Positions 53,421 to 62,945 of a stretch of DNA of 64,000 nt are shown piece by piece. Location of the stretch: the NCBI GenBank assembly GCA_016708345.1, contig JADJFX010000002.1, positions 434,001 through 498,000 on the forward strand, given 5' to 3'. Made by a program: the position numbers and the translations under genes. Source of the stretch: Candidatus Rhodoferax bjergmarkensis. GTDB taxonomy: Bacteria > Pseudomonadota > Gammaproteobacteria > Burkholderiales > Burkholderiaceae_C. The notes below the pieces were generated by a model. The model saw only the letters and a program-made list of their open reading frames with translations, was not told the origin of the DNA and searched no databases. The first letter of the stretch is position 1. Every line of letters starts with the position of its first letter.

Positions 53421-54706
53421 ACCCGCACGACTATGAACACTTGGCTGCCGGTCTGGACGACGACGCGGGGCCTTTAGTCGCTATCAATTCAGTAGCTGCT
53501 CCCGCACGTTCTACGGTGGCTAGAGGCCAATTTGGCACTGAACTTTTGCCCAAAAGCACGGTGGTGCTGACTTGCGGTGCTGACCTTACACCCGAACCCG
53601 TGCAATGGCTCTGGCCGGACTGGCTGGCGCTGGGCAAGTTCCACCTATTGGCGGGCGCACCTGGACAGGGCAAAACCACCATCGCCATGGGCATGGCCGC
53701 CACCGTCACCATTGGCGGGCGCTGGCCGGATGGGTCACGCTGCGCAGCGGGCAACGTGCTGATCTGGAGCGGCGAAGACGACTACACCGACACCCTGCTG
53801 CCGCGCCTGATCGCTGTGGGTGCAGACCGAAACCGGGTGTTCTTTGTGGACGGCACGCGCACGGGAGGCGTGGTCAGGCAGTTCGACCCGTCCACCGACA
53901 CGCGCACTTTGAAAGACGCTATCCAGCAGATCGGCAGCGTGCGCCTGATCGTGATTGACCCGGTATCGACCGCCGTGGCAGGCGACAGCCACAAAAACAC
54001 CGAGGTGCGCCGAGGCCTGCAACCCTTGGTTGACTTGGCCACCACCATCAATGCGGCGTTGCTGGGCATTACCCACCTGTCCAAAGGGGGCCAGGGCAGC
54101 GACCCGGCGCAGCGGGTGATTGGCAGCATTGCGTTTACTGCCGTGGCGCGCGTGGTGTTTGTGGCGGCAAGGGTCAAAGGCGAGGACGGTGCCGACAAAC
54201 GCATTCTGGCGCGCAGCAAATCCAACATCGGCCCGGACAACGGCGGGTTTGAATACCACCTGGCGCAAGTGGAGGCCCTGCCCGGCATTGATGCCAGCCG
54301 GATCGAGTGGGGCCAGGCGGTGGAAGGCTCCGCCCGCGACCTGCTGACCGACCCGGCGGAATGCGACGACGGCACCGACCACGCCGATGCTGTGAGCCTG
54401 TTGAAAGCGGAACTGACGGCGGATTGCTGGACTGGTGCCAACCAAGCCACCCAGCCGTTGAAAGATGCCGGGTTCACCAAAAAGCAAATTTGGACAGCAT
54501 CCAAGAAACTCAGTGTCGTTCGCAAGAAAGGCGGCATGGACGGCGGCTGGTATTGGCGCTTGCCCGTTGGCAGTGACCCGGCATTGCCCGGCGAAGATTC
54601 CAAATCACCCAAAGGTTCCGAAGATTCCCCGTCTGAAAAACAGGAACCTTTGGAATCTTCGACGGTTAATCAGCCCGCCAATGAACTGGTCGAGGTGGAA
54701 CTGTGA
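53417..54706 (+). CDS. RepA/RecA-like AAA ATPase of the island
   Basis: A 429-residue RepA-type hexameric helicase/KaiC-like ATPase. GAPGQGKTTIAMGMAATVTI is Walker A, NVLIWSGEDDYTDTLLPRLI follows, RLIVIDPVSTAVAGDS is Walker B, and GITHLSKGGQGSDPAQRVIG is sensor-like. The C-terminal ~80 residues form a winged-helix-like part. Residues 22-39 (AINSVAAPARSTVARGQF) come from a 54-bp repeat copy in frame, in the poorly conserved N-terminal stretch. It probably drives replication of the excised element. Overlaps of four bases with both neighbours indicate one operon. Confidence 0.85.
   Translation: MNPHDYEHLAAGLDDDAGPLVAINSVAAPARSTVARGQFGTELLPKSTVVLTCGADLTPEPVQWLWPDWLALGKFHLLAGAPGQGKTTIAMGMAATVTIGGRWPDGSRCAAGNVLIWSGEDDYTDTLLPRLIAVGADRNRVFFVDGTRTGGVVRQFDPSTDTRTLKDAIQQIGSVRLIVIDPVSTAVAGDSHKNTEVRRGLQPLVDLATTINAALLGITHLSKGGQGSDPAQRVIGSIAFTAVARVVFVAARVKGEDGADKRILARSKSNIGPDNGGFEYHLAQVEALPGIDASRIEWGQAVEGSARDLLTDPAECDDGTDHADAVSLLKAELTADCWTGANQATQPLKDAGFTKKQIWTASKKLSVVRKKGGMDGGWYWRLPVGSDPALPGEDSKSPKGSEDSPSEKQEPLESSTVNQPANELVEVEL
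53480..53533 (+). repeat. 54-bp dispersed repeat inside the island ATPase gene
   Basis: GCTATCAATTCAGTAGCTGC, TCCCGCACGTTCTACGGTG, GCTAGAGGCCAATTT: a full-length copy, exactly 54 bp, read in frame as 18 residues. It shows that the repeat family is present inside the mobile island too. Confidence 0.9.
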
Positions 54707-55053
54707 GCGCGCAGGCACTGATCCAGCAGGCTCAAGCGTCTGGCGTGGCGCTTCGGCTGGTCGGCGGCAAGGTCAAGGCCAGTGGGCCGCGCGAGGCGGT
54801 GGCGCGCCTACTGGTGCCCTTGCGTGAACATCGGGCAGCATTGGCCGATGCGCTCCAAGCCGACTCGGTGGAGCCACTGCCCGGCACACCGACGGACGCA
54901 GCGCCCGAGCCTACCGACTGGCGCGCGCTGGACGCGGCCTATCTGGCCCACCATTTCAACTGCCCCACTTGCATCGCTGCCGGGCGTGGCAGTCGGTATG
55001 GGCTGCGCTGCGGTGTTGGCATGGCACTTTGGCGGGCGTATTCGGCAGCTTGA
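54703..55053 (+). CDS. TubC N-terminal docking-domain-like protein
   Basis: A 116-residue protein whose first ~55 residues (SAQALIQQAQASGVALRLVG, then GKVKASGPREAVARLLVPLR) resemble the TubC_N fold that is common in small proteins of plasmids and integrative elements. The C-terminus has a Cys pair (CPTC) and another Cys, perhaps a zinc knuckle. GTG start overlapping the ATPase stop. Function unknown. Confidence 0.7.
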   Translation: MSAQALIQQAQASGVALRLVGGKVKASGPREAVARLLVPLREHRAALADALQADSVEPLPGTPTDAAPEPTDWRALDAAYLAHHFNCPTCIAAGRGSRYGLRCGVGMALWRAYSAA

Positions 55054-55120
55054 TGCACTTTGCCCGTTTGAAAAGGCGGGCAATTTCCCAAATGATTTCG
55101 GAAAATAAAGGAGGCAGAAC

Positions 55121-55729
55121 ATGGGTGGATTCAACAGCGGCAGAAGCGGTGGTAAGCGGACCACGGGCGATATGTGTGCGCTGGACATTCGCAGGCTGGC
55201 GCGTGACGGCTTGCTTGCGCGTGGTACGGCATTTTTGTGGACATGGTCACGCGGCGACGAAAAGGTGGGCTCGATACAGATTTGGCCCGTGGAGCGCGAC
55301 CGGGTTCATCTCACTTACCGCACGCGCAACTACGGCGCAGACGATTGGAAAGACATGGATTACTCGGTGCGCGTGGTCTGGACGGACTGCGCCTTGGGCG
55401 GGCAGCGTGCGTGGTGGCAATGCCCGGCTGTGCGGTGCGGGCGGCGTGTGGCGGTGCTGTACGGTGGTGGCGTGTATGCCTGCCGCCATTGCCACAACCT
55501 GGCCTATCGCACCCAGCGCGAACAAGCCTATGACCGCGCAAGCAGCCGAGCAGACCGTATCCGCAAGCGCCTGGGATGGGAGGCAGGCATATTAAATGCC
55601 GACGGAGGAAAACCCAAGGGCATGCACTGGCGCACGTTTGAGCGCTTACATGCAGCGCATGAGGCCAGTGTCCAGCAGTCGCTGGCGGGCATAGCGGCAC
55701 GCTTTGGACTTCTTGGGATGAATTTGTAG
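55121..55729 (+). CDS. Island-encoded zinc-ribbon protein of unknown function
   Basis: A 202-residue protein starting MGGFNSGRSGGKRTTGDMCA, a start I know from conserved hypothetical proteins of mobile elements. A zinc-ribbon-like pair CPAVRCG and CRHCHNLAY lies at about residues 104-130. The C-terminal third is basic and helical. AAGGAGG lies about 10 bp ahead of the ATG. The domain order suggests nucleic-acid binding. Confidence 0.75.
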   Translation: MGGFNSGRSGGKRTTGDMCALDIRRLARDGLLARGTAFLWTWSRGDEKVGSIQIWPVERDRVHLTYRTRNYGADDWKDMDYSVRVVWTDCALGGQRAWWQCPAVRCGRRVAVLYGGGVYACRHCHNLAYRTQREQAYDRASSRADRIRKRLGWEAGILNADGGKPKGMHWRTFERLHAAHEASVQQSLAGIAARFGLLGMNL

Positions 55730-55781
55730 GGGTGGCTGGGCTAAACTGCCTTGGTTTCGAAAACCCTGATTGCTCCCCTCA

Positions 55782-58750
55782 ATGGCCGATAACTACGACG
55801 ACTATTCCAAAGAACAGCTCTTGCGCCTGCTGCGCGAACGGGACCGCAGGCCCAATTTCGGACTGGTGTGGGAGCGCGACGAGATTGACCACGATCTATC
55901 AGTAAACAACGATTTTGTGGCGCTCGATTGGGATGAAAAATTGTCATGCGGCGACGGGCCTCAACACAACCTGATCATTGAAGGCGATAACTTCGACGCT
56001 CTGCGCACCTTGCGCATGACGCACGCGGGAAGGGTGAAGTGCATCTACATTGACCCGCCTTACAACACCGGCAACCGCGACTTCATTTACAACGACAGCT
56101 TCATTGACAAGGACGACAGCTACCGACATTCCAAGTGGTTAGAGTTCATGTATCAGCGATTAGAGCTGGCCAAGGAACTGCTGACTGAAGACGGCGTGAT
56201 TTTTGTATCCATCAACGACATAGAGGTTTTTCACCTTGGTTTGTTGATGGAACAAGTTTTCGGAGAAAAGAACTGCTTGGCAAAGCTGATATGGCAAACA
56301 GACGGAAATTTCGATAACCAAGCTCGCTTCAAAGTTTGTCACGAATATGTGCTTGTTTATGCCGCTTCGGAAAGCCAAGTCGGCGCCCCTCCAGTAATTG
56401 ATCCAAACGCTGAAGAAACGGGAAAGCTATTTCGCGAAGAAATTCAAAATACCATCGTCAAAAATGGTCCAAAGAACCCGGTCTCTGAAATCCTACTTCC
56501 GGTTGGATTTCCGCTGACTTTGAAAGTGGTGTTATTCCGGCGCGAACTGACAAATGGCCACACTTCCTATCCGATGCAATTGTTGAAGGGGGAAAGCTGG
56601 TATCTGCGGTCACCGTGAAAAGTGGATGGGCCAATAAGAAGCTCTGTGAACGCTTTATTGCGACAGGATTCACACCGGTTTGGGATACAAAAAATCAACT
56701 CACTGTATTTAAGCTAACGCTCAATGGAGCAATTGAAAACGTGAAAGCACGGTCTGACGATCAGTCGCACGTCATCTCAGTGATTAAGAACGTGGGAAGC
56801 GTCCAGTCTTCAGGAGCCGATCTACTCACGCAGGGGATTGACTTCACATACCCGAAACCAGTCGGCCTGATCAAGTACCTCGTCAGCATGATCGAAGACA
56901 AAAATGCGTTGGTGCTTGATTTCTTTGCCGGATCAGGAACAACTGGCCAGGCAGTTCTGGAACTCAATGCAGAAGACGGTGGAAAGCGTAATTTCATTTT
57001 GGTTTCAAATACAGAGGCAACAGTGGATTTGCCAGGCAAGAATCTCTGCCGAGATGTTTGTGCCAAGCGGGTTACTCAAGGCATTAAAGGCTATCGAACG
57101 AAAAAGGGCGAATCAGTCGCTGGTTTAGGTGGCGGTTTTGCCTATCTACGTTGTAGGCGTATCCCCGCAGCTACCGTTTTCCGTGGCATCCAGCACGCGC
57201 AAATATGGACTGCCTTGCAACTCATTCACGAAGTGGCACTTTCACCCTATCAGGCATCAATGTCGATGCAAATAGCGCAAGGGAAACGGGGGCTGGTGAT
57301 CTACCTGCCCAAGATCAACGACACGGTTCTGGACTTATTCCGTTACGCTGAGGCGCAGCTTCGCCAGTCGGTAGACGATGCCAGCAACGCGGCGGCGACG
57401 GCCTTCAATGGTTGCCTACTGCTGGAAGCTCCCACCGGCTCCGGTAAGACCCTGATGGCGGGAATGATTGCCGAGGCGTTTGCAGCGCCCGACCGCGATA
57501 CCAATGCGCAAATAGTCTGGTTCTGGTTTACGCCCTTCGCGGGGCTGGTGGAACAGGCCAAAGGAGCAATCAAGTCCACCTTTGTCGGTCTGCGCGTGCG
57601 TGACCTGCAAGGCGACCGCAAGACGCGCGGCACCAAGAGTGGCGACGTGTATGTGACCACCTGGGCATCAGTGGCGGCCTCCAACAAAGACACCCGTAAG
57701 GTACGCACCGGCGGTGAATTCGATCTTTCGCTGGACGATTTGATTGCCGAGTTGCGCGCCGACGGTTTTCGGATTGGTGCCGTGGTGGACGAAGCACACC
57801 ATAGCTTTACCAAGGCCGCCGAAACTGTTCGCTTTTATCGGGAAACACTCAAACCCGATTTCACTTTGATGATTACCGCCACGCCTGACGACCAGGACGT
57901 GGACAAGTTCAAGAAGGCGGCGGGCATTGGCCACTTGCATCGCATCCGTGTCAGCCGCAAAGAGGCAGTGGACGCGGGTTTGATTAAGGACGGCATCAAG
58001 TCGATTGCATATCTGGCTGCGGACGATCAAAAAGAGTTGGTGGACTTTGCAGCGACCGCGCTGGCCGATGGCTGGGGTATGCACAACGTCATCAAGCAAG
58101 GCTTGCAGGCAGCCGGTATTGGCTTGGTGCCTTTGATGTTGGTGCAAGTGGCCAACAGCAACACGGCGGTGGATGAAGCGCGGGCACGCTTGGCTGCGCT
58201 GGGTGTGCCAGATTCAAAAATTGCTTGGTACACGGCAGACGACCCGAACGACGATTTGCTGGCGGTGGCGATTGACGAAAAGAAGGAAGTACTGATTTTC
58301 AAGGTAGCGGTGGCGCTGGGCTTTGACGCGCCGCGCGCCTTCACGCTGGTATCCATGCGCGGGGCGAAGGACACCGACTTTGGCATTCAGGTGGTGGGTC
58401 GCATCCTGCGCGTGCACAGCCGTTTGCAAGGGCCAGCGCTTGAAAAGAAGCTCCCGGAGTTGCTGCGCTGTGGTTACGTGTTTTTGGCGGATTCGGCAAA
58501 CCAGAGCGGTTTGGTCAACGCAGGCGAAAAGATCAACGCGATTCAGAGCGAGTTGTCCCATGTGTGCCCATTCACCATGGTGGTGAAGGTGGCAGGTCGG
58601 AATGAAATTCAGGTTACGCACAACGGGCAAACGCAGTTGCTTTCTGTGCCCTACACACCGTCCGCCTGGACTGCGCCGAGCGTGAACTTGGCAGGCGAAG
58701 GCGTACCGTTTGTTGCGGATGCGCCGGCTGGCAGCAAACTGGAATTTTGA
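55782..58750 (+). CDS. Type III-like DNA methyltransferase fused to an SF2 helicase (one frameshift)
   Basis: The N-terminal part is a beta-class adenine methyltransferase: IYIDPPYNTGNRDF (motif IV) near residue 90, then, after the specificity region, VLDFFAGSGTTGQAVLELN (motif I) near residue 385. One missing C at 56511-56512 breaks the frame; adding it restores ADFESGVIPARTDKW and the link to the second frame (56615 onward). That frame runs without a stop from the methyltransferase C-terminus (LIHEVALSPYQASMSMQIAQ) into an SF2 helicase at about 57326-57340: APTGSGKTLMAG (Walker A), VVDEAHHSF (DEAH), ITATPDDQ and QVVGRILRVHSR (motif VI). Normal Mod proteins have a longer tail and the helicase its own start, so this looks like a deletion-made fusion. 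Confidence 0.8.
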
Positions 58751-59757
58751 CCAATTTGGTGCTTTTGCCAACCGAGCCGGGACCACAAGGCAATGAACAC
58801 CCACGCGGCAACACGCCGCTAATCACTGGAAACAAGCGCTACGCCCTACGCGCTGGACTGCCAAACACCTATCGGTCTGAACGACTGCCATTGTCAACGG
58901 CAGATTTATTGACCTGCATTTCGGCCAACATAGCGATTGACGACAAAGTGTTTAACGCGGGGTTCCGCCAGTCCGTCAAGGTGACCCGCCAGACGGTGGA
59001 TGTGTTTGTTGAAGGCAGCGAGGTTTCGGAGTCCATGCAGGCACGTTTGTCAGACGCAGAGATTGCGCGTCGGGCGCAAAGCGTAATGTTTGATGCCGAC
59101 TATCTCGACCCTCGCGATCTGCATGATGCCCTTCTGGCGCGGCTGAAAGCTGAGTATGGCCATCGTGGCATTGACACTGACGATGCAGGTATAGAGCTGG
59201 CGTTGAACCGCATCATGGCGGCCTACCCACATTTGATTCGTATGGCAGCGCGCACTTGTGCGGCGAAGTTCAAGGAAATCTTTGACGCAGCGCCCTTGCC
59301 TGAATTTGTGGAGTTGCCCACCGGCGTAAAGAAGTCACGCTTGAATATTTATGGCGTGATGCCACAAGACCTGAACGGCCCGGAGCGGGCATTTGCCGAA
59401 ATGCTGGATGCGGACACGTCTGGGACGATCGAATACTGGTTCCGCAACGAACCGCGTAAGCCGTGGTCTATTGGCATCGTGATGCCCAGCGGTGACCGCT
59501 ATTTCCCCGACTTCGCCATCAAGGTGACTGGACGAACAGCGGGCGGTGGCTTGCTGCTGGTGGAAACAAAGGGCAATCACATATTGAACGGTGACGACAC
59601 GCTGGACAAGATTCTGGCGGAGCACAAGGTGTACGGGGTGCCGTTAATGCTGGTGCAGGATGCTGGTGGGCGCTTTATGACCGTGAAGTACTTCCCCAAC
59701 ACCGGGCGCAACGAGGAAGATCAGATTTTCCGGATTGAGAATCTGTCGGGGTATTGA
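58747..59757 (+). CDS. Type III restriction-like nuclease subunit (PD-ExK)
   Basis: A 336-residue protein starting at a TTG that overlaps the helicase stop (TTGA). There is no in-frame ATG before conserved-looking sequence. The C-terminal domain holds a PD-(D/E)xK nuclease core: DRYFPDFAIKVTGR, then GLLLVETKGNHIL. It corresponds to the C-terminal endonuclease part of Res subunits, here a separate polypeptide. With the upstream fusion it would make a complete methylate-translocate-cut system. Confidence 0.75.
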   Translation: MTNLVLLPTEPGPQGNEHPRGNTPLITGNKRYALRAGLPNTYRSERLPLSTADLLTCISANIAIDDKVFNAGFRQSVKVTRQTVDVFVEGSEVSESMQARLSDAEIARRAQSVMFDADYLDPRDLHDALLARLKAEYGHRGIDTDDAGIELALNRIMAAYPHLIRMAARTCAAKFKEIFDAAPLPEFVELPTGVKKSRLNIYGVMPQDLNGPERAFAEMLDADTSGTIEYWFRNEPRKPWSIGIVMPSGDRYFPDFAIKVTGRTAGGGLLLVETKGNHILNGDDTLDKILAEHKVYGVPLMLVQDAGGRFMTVKYFPNTGRNEEDQIFRIENLSGY

Positions 59758-59775
59758 ATTTATGTGGGTTGTTAC

Positions 59776-59829
59776 GCTATTCTTTTGATAGCTGCTTGCG
59801 CACGTTCTACGAGGGCTATCGGCCTAAAA
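59776..59829 (+). repeat. 54-bp dispersed repeat after the restriction genes
   Basis: GCTATTCTTTTGATAGCTGC, TTGCGCACGTTCTACGAGGG, CTATCGGCCTAAAA: intergenic, between the nuclease gene and the convergent HicA-like gene. Confidence 0.85.
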
Positions 59830-59893
59830 GGCGTATTAACTGGCAGACTTTTGTATGAGCTTGTAGCCGTTGGCAACGGCCTATTGCTTACAT

Positions 59894-60193
59894 CTACTTA
59901 GGCGGCGTTTGCGCCTCAATAAAGCTACCTTCTACGAGCTTGCGTTCATAGCTGTCGCGGTCCAACGGGCATTCAATCAGCAAGTCAAAATTCTGGCGGC
60001 TCAACTTGCACTGTCTGGCCATCATGCCCAGCAAACTGTCATCAAGCTCTTTAGCTCCGTGGCTGGTCTTGGTGAACACGCTGGTTTTTTTGCCAGCCTT
60101 GGTGAAGTAGTTGAAATAGCTGTGGTCGCCTTCTTTACGTTGAAAGCCTTTTTTTACTAGGCTCTTTTCCACCTCTCCAGGCTTACGCGCCAT
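59894..60193 (-). CDS. HicA-like small protein
   Basis: A 99-residue protein (MARKPGEVEKSLVKKGFQRK) with features of the HicA/YcfA dsRBD-like fold: KKGF near the N-terminus, GDHSYFNYF with the histidine where HicA has its catalytic one, and SHGAKELDDSLLGMMARQ like the H-x-K-E-L end of HicA. It is longer than HicA and has a C-terminal extension. The ATG overlaps the upstream partner's stop by 11 bp. A toxin or RNA-binding role is inference. Confidence 0.55.
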   Translation of the reverse strand: MARKPGEVEKSLVKKGFQRKEGDHSYFNYFTKAGKKTSVFTKTSHGAKELDDSLLGMMARQCKLSRQNFDLLIECPLDRDSYERKLVEGSFIEAQTPPK

Positions 60194-61246
60194 GTGCAAC
60201 CTCACTGAAAGTGACCAGCAGGGCCTGCTTTATTTTGATGGCCATGCTGTCAAGCGCATCGTCTTCCGCAAGGGCATATTCTTGCCAGAGCATCCCAATT
60301 TGTTCGTTCAATTCGCTCACCAACGCATCGCGCGTGCGGGCGAATGCATCGATACCCAATTCAGTGTGTGTGACGCAAATAAGTTGCTTTGTCTCGTCGG
60401 TAGCGGGCTCTAGGGTGATGCTTTGTTTGGCCTTTAGTATCAATTTTCCTACCTTGATGGTGTCGACCAACAAGGGGGACAAGTCAAGTTCCCTAATGTC
60501 GTTGACATTGGTGATCTTCTTTGGCGTGCCTGCATCATCTAGAACCATCAGACCGGTAACTTGGATTAAATCGCGCCGATTCTCAATCAGCAAGTCCTCG
60601 ACGGCATCGTCATAGACGCAGTCCATCTCACGCTTGGTAGGCGGATAAAAGATGGTGACGATTCGATTAGTAAAGTTGATATTTGTTAAGTAACCTGTCA
60701 CAACTTGGGATTGAGCCTGTTCATCGGCTGGAACGATGGCCGCCCTGATTGCTGAATCACTTTCAGTATTGAATTCTCCGAATTCAACGTTTGCTGCATC
60801 CCACAATTTCAAAGACCATTTGGCGTCCGCGCGAGGTGTCATTCCTCGAATGGCTTCAAGCACTCGATGGCGCAGGCTCACATCAGGCATAGCCTTATTG
60901 ATGGCCTCAGAGTCCCTTCTGGTGATACCGCCAGTGATCTTTTGAACACGTCCATGGCCGCCGTGATGTGTTCTGCCAGCAAGTCATTGCCTCCCAGCTC
61001 AATGGGAACCGCATAGCAGCCAGGCACGGGCAGACGGCACACCAATTGAAAGCGGCTTCGCGTCGTAGCAGAAATGCGTGCACGCTGTTGAATCGTGCGC
61101 CCCTCGACGTGCACCCCGATTAGCTCGAAGCTGCGCTGTGCGCTGGTCAGAATCTGCGCGAGCACCGCGGCTGGAACAGCGTCACCCTTTTCGGTGCCGG
61201 TCTCAATATGCAGGCTAAATGCAGTTTTCCCGTCGGGGTTGGTCAT
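60183..61246 (-). pseudogene. Unknown island protein, one frameshift (partner of the HicA-like gene)
   Basis: The first part (61246-60878, MTNPDGKTAFSLHIETGTEK) shifts at a run of four A/T at 60940-60943. One added base lets it continue as ITGGITRRDSEAINKAMPDV into the frame that ends at 60183, giving ~354 residues. The protein is soluble, has no motif I recognise, and shows blocks such as SFELIGVHVEGRTIQQRARI and TLEPATDETKQLICVTHTEL. It overlaps the HicA-like gene and is convergent with the restriction genes. Confidence 0.55.
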
Positions 61247-61363
61247 TGATATTGAAGTAAATATGCACCACTAGTTTAGTGGCAGCCAGAAATTATATGA
61301 ACTCCTGAGGATTCCTTGTACCTTCCTGGATTCATAAGTCATGGCGTTGCTTTAAAGCAAATA

Positions 61364-61423
61364 CCACCAGCGCGGTCATGCCGGGCGCGCTGCCTGCTGA
61401 ATGGCGCTGCGCGCTGGTGGCAG
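61364..61423 (+). repeat. 60-bp palindromic repeat, copy B
   Basis: 11-bp perfect arms CCACCAGCGCG and CGCGCTGGTGG. Inverted relative to copy A at 49551-49610, 56/60 identical. Confidence 0.8.
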
Positions 61424-61531
61424 CGCACCCAACATCACCGCTTTCCATTTTCGTGAGTCTGTAGCTTTGGTCAGTGGCCAATGCGGAGTACCGCAATGGC
61501 CAGGCACCACGAAGCTGTCGCGTGGCTTCGG

Positions 61532-61592
61532 CCAGCAGCGCGGTCATGCTGGGCGGCCTGTTTTTTGATTGAGCTGCGCTGCGCGCTGTGGG
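61532..61592 (+). repeat. 60-bp palindromic repeat, diverged copy C
   Basis: Shares CAGCGCGGTCATGCTGGGCG and CTGCGCTGCGCGCTG with copy B but has lost the perfect arms. It starts a second tandem unit 168-173 bp after copy B. Confidence 0.6.
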
Positions 61593-61856
61593 CCAGTCCA
61601 CCCAGCATCACCGCTTTCGTTTTGCCAGCGCTGTGGTGTCAGCCAGTGCGCGCGGCGCTGGTGCGCCCCGCACAGGTGCCGGGGAGGTACATCGCCAGTG
61701 CTTCGCAAGTGTTGGTCAGTGCGCTGGTGCGCAGATATGGCCTCGGCTCGCTTGCGCATCGTGCTGGATCAGCCATCGCCTGCGGCTCGGCCTGGGTGCC
61801 GTGGTGTTCGTGGCAGTTGTGGCGCACGCCCGCTACGGCCACCCGCTTCGCTTTTA

Positions 61857-61960
61857 CATAACGCCGCATTGCCCTCAGTGCCCGCCAGTCGCTGCGCTAA
61901 AGCTCCGCTTGGTGCCGGTCACCGCTTCGCGCCCTTCGGGTGAAGGCAACAGGCGTTATG
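61857..61960 (+). repeat. attC-like imperfect palindrome
   Basis: Ends CATAACGCC and GGCGTTATG pair perfectly over 9 bp. After a 3-versus-2-base bulge, TTGCC pairs with GGCAA, and pairing continues with one mismatch. This is the R''-L''...L'-R' layout of an integron attC site, ~104 bp long. The core GTTATGC deviates at one base from GTTRRRY. No integron integrase is in the window. Confidence 0.35.
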
Positions 61961-62240
61961 CAAATTGCCTTCGCTGGGTACGGTCGCACAGCCGTCGGCG
62001 CTTCCCGGTCGCTTGCACGCCCTACGCGCCGCCGTCTGCGCGCCCTTGTGGCTGTCGTGGCACCGTGGCATTGGTCAGGCGCTGCGCGCTGTGTGCTTGG
62101 TCAGTGGCCTGCGGCCAGTCATGTGGTGTGTGCCCCCGCCCACCCTTGTGCTTCGCCGCTGCGCGGCATCAGCCCTGCGCTGGTCTGCCCGTCCGCCCCC
62201 AAGGGGCTCCCTCAGCCCCGCGCCTTGGTTGTTGGGTTCT

Positions 62241-62294
62241 GCTACAGGTTTTGTAGCTGGTCACGCACGGAAAACGGGGGCTACAGGCCTAGCG
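62241..62294 (+). repeat. 54-bp dispersed repeat, island right part
   Basis: GCTACAGGTTTTGTAGCTGG, TCACGCACGGAAAACGGGGG, CTACAGGCCTAGCGG. Landmarks and length fit the family. Confidence 0.7.
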
Positions 62295-62335
62295 GCCTGT
62301 AAGCCAGCGTGACCGCTGGCTTACTTTCGTTCCAG

Positions 62336-62945
62336 CTAATTCAGCAGCGGCTTGTTTTCCAAACTCTTGATACTTGGGTTTGACAGCAACGATGTGAGCT
62401 GACTTCTAGCCAAAGTGTTCAACATCACAAGCCTATCGCTCTGGCTCATCTGTTGCTGGATAAGCAAAGCGTTCTGGCTTTCCAGGCTGGACATCACAAC
62501 CAGTTGTTCCATGGTCGCGTTGTCCCGAATGTTGCCCTCAGCCTCAGGGTTGGCAGTGCGCCATTCCTTAGCGGTCATCCCAAACAGCGCTTTGTTCAAA
62601 ATGTCTGCCTCGTTGGCATACACAAATCCAATTTGCGCGCCAGTGAGTTGGGCCGGGATCAAATGTTCTTTGACGGCGTCCGTATGAACCCTGTACTGCA
62701 CTTTTGCCAGCGAGCGGCGGATGCTCCACTCAATCCCGCCGGAAAGCGCCTCTTGCTCTTTGAAACGCTGGAATTCCTTGATCAGGTACAGCTTGAACTC
62801 AGGGCTCAACCAGGAACCGAATTCAAAGGCAATGTCTTTGTGGGCATACGTTCCGCCGTACCGGCCAGCCTTGGCGATTAGGCCAATACCGTTGGTTTCC
62901 TGATTCCAGGCACGGACAGACAAGGTGAAACGGTTCAATCCGGCC
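62336..62945 (-). pseudogene. KilA-N/antirepressor-type protein, N-terminus lost in a G-rich tract
   Basis: About 200 C-terminal residues of a phage-type KilA-N domain protein: GIGLIAKAGRYGGTYAHKDI, AFEFGSWLSPEFKLYLIKEF, QRFKEQE, then a helical C-terminus (LVVMSSLESQNALLIQQQMS). Upstream of about 62945 the frame enters homopolymeric sequence that gives nonsense, so the N-terminal DNA-binding part and start cannot be seen. KilA-N proteins are usually phage or island regulators. Confidence 0.75.

Larger units (their letters stand above)
61330..62335. other. Palindrome-rich non-coding tract of the island
   Basis: About 1 kb without a supportable gene, GC-rich. It holds two tandem ~170-bp units (from 61364 and 61532) that share CAGCGCGGTCATGC, GCGCTGCGCGCTG and CACCCARCATCACCGCTTTC, a hairpin at 61475-61502 (TGGCCAATGCGG / CCGCAATGGCCA), an attC-like palindrome at 61857-61960 and a 54-bp repeat copy at 62241-62294. 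Confidence 0.6.
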
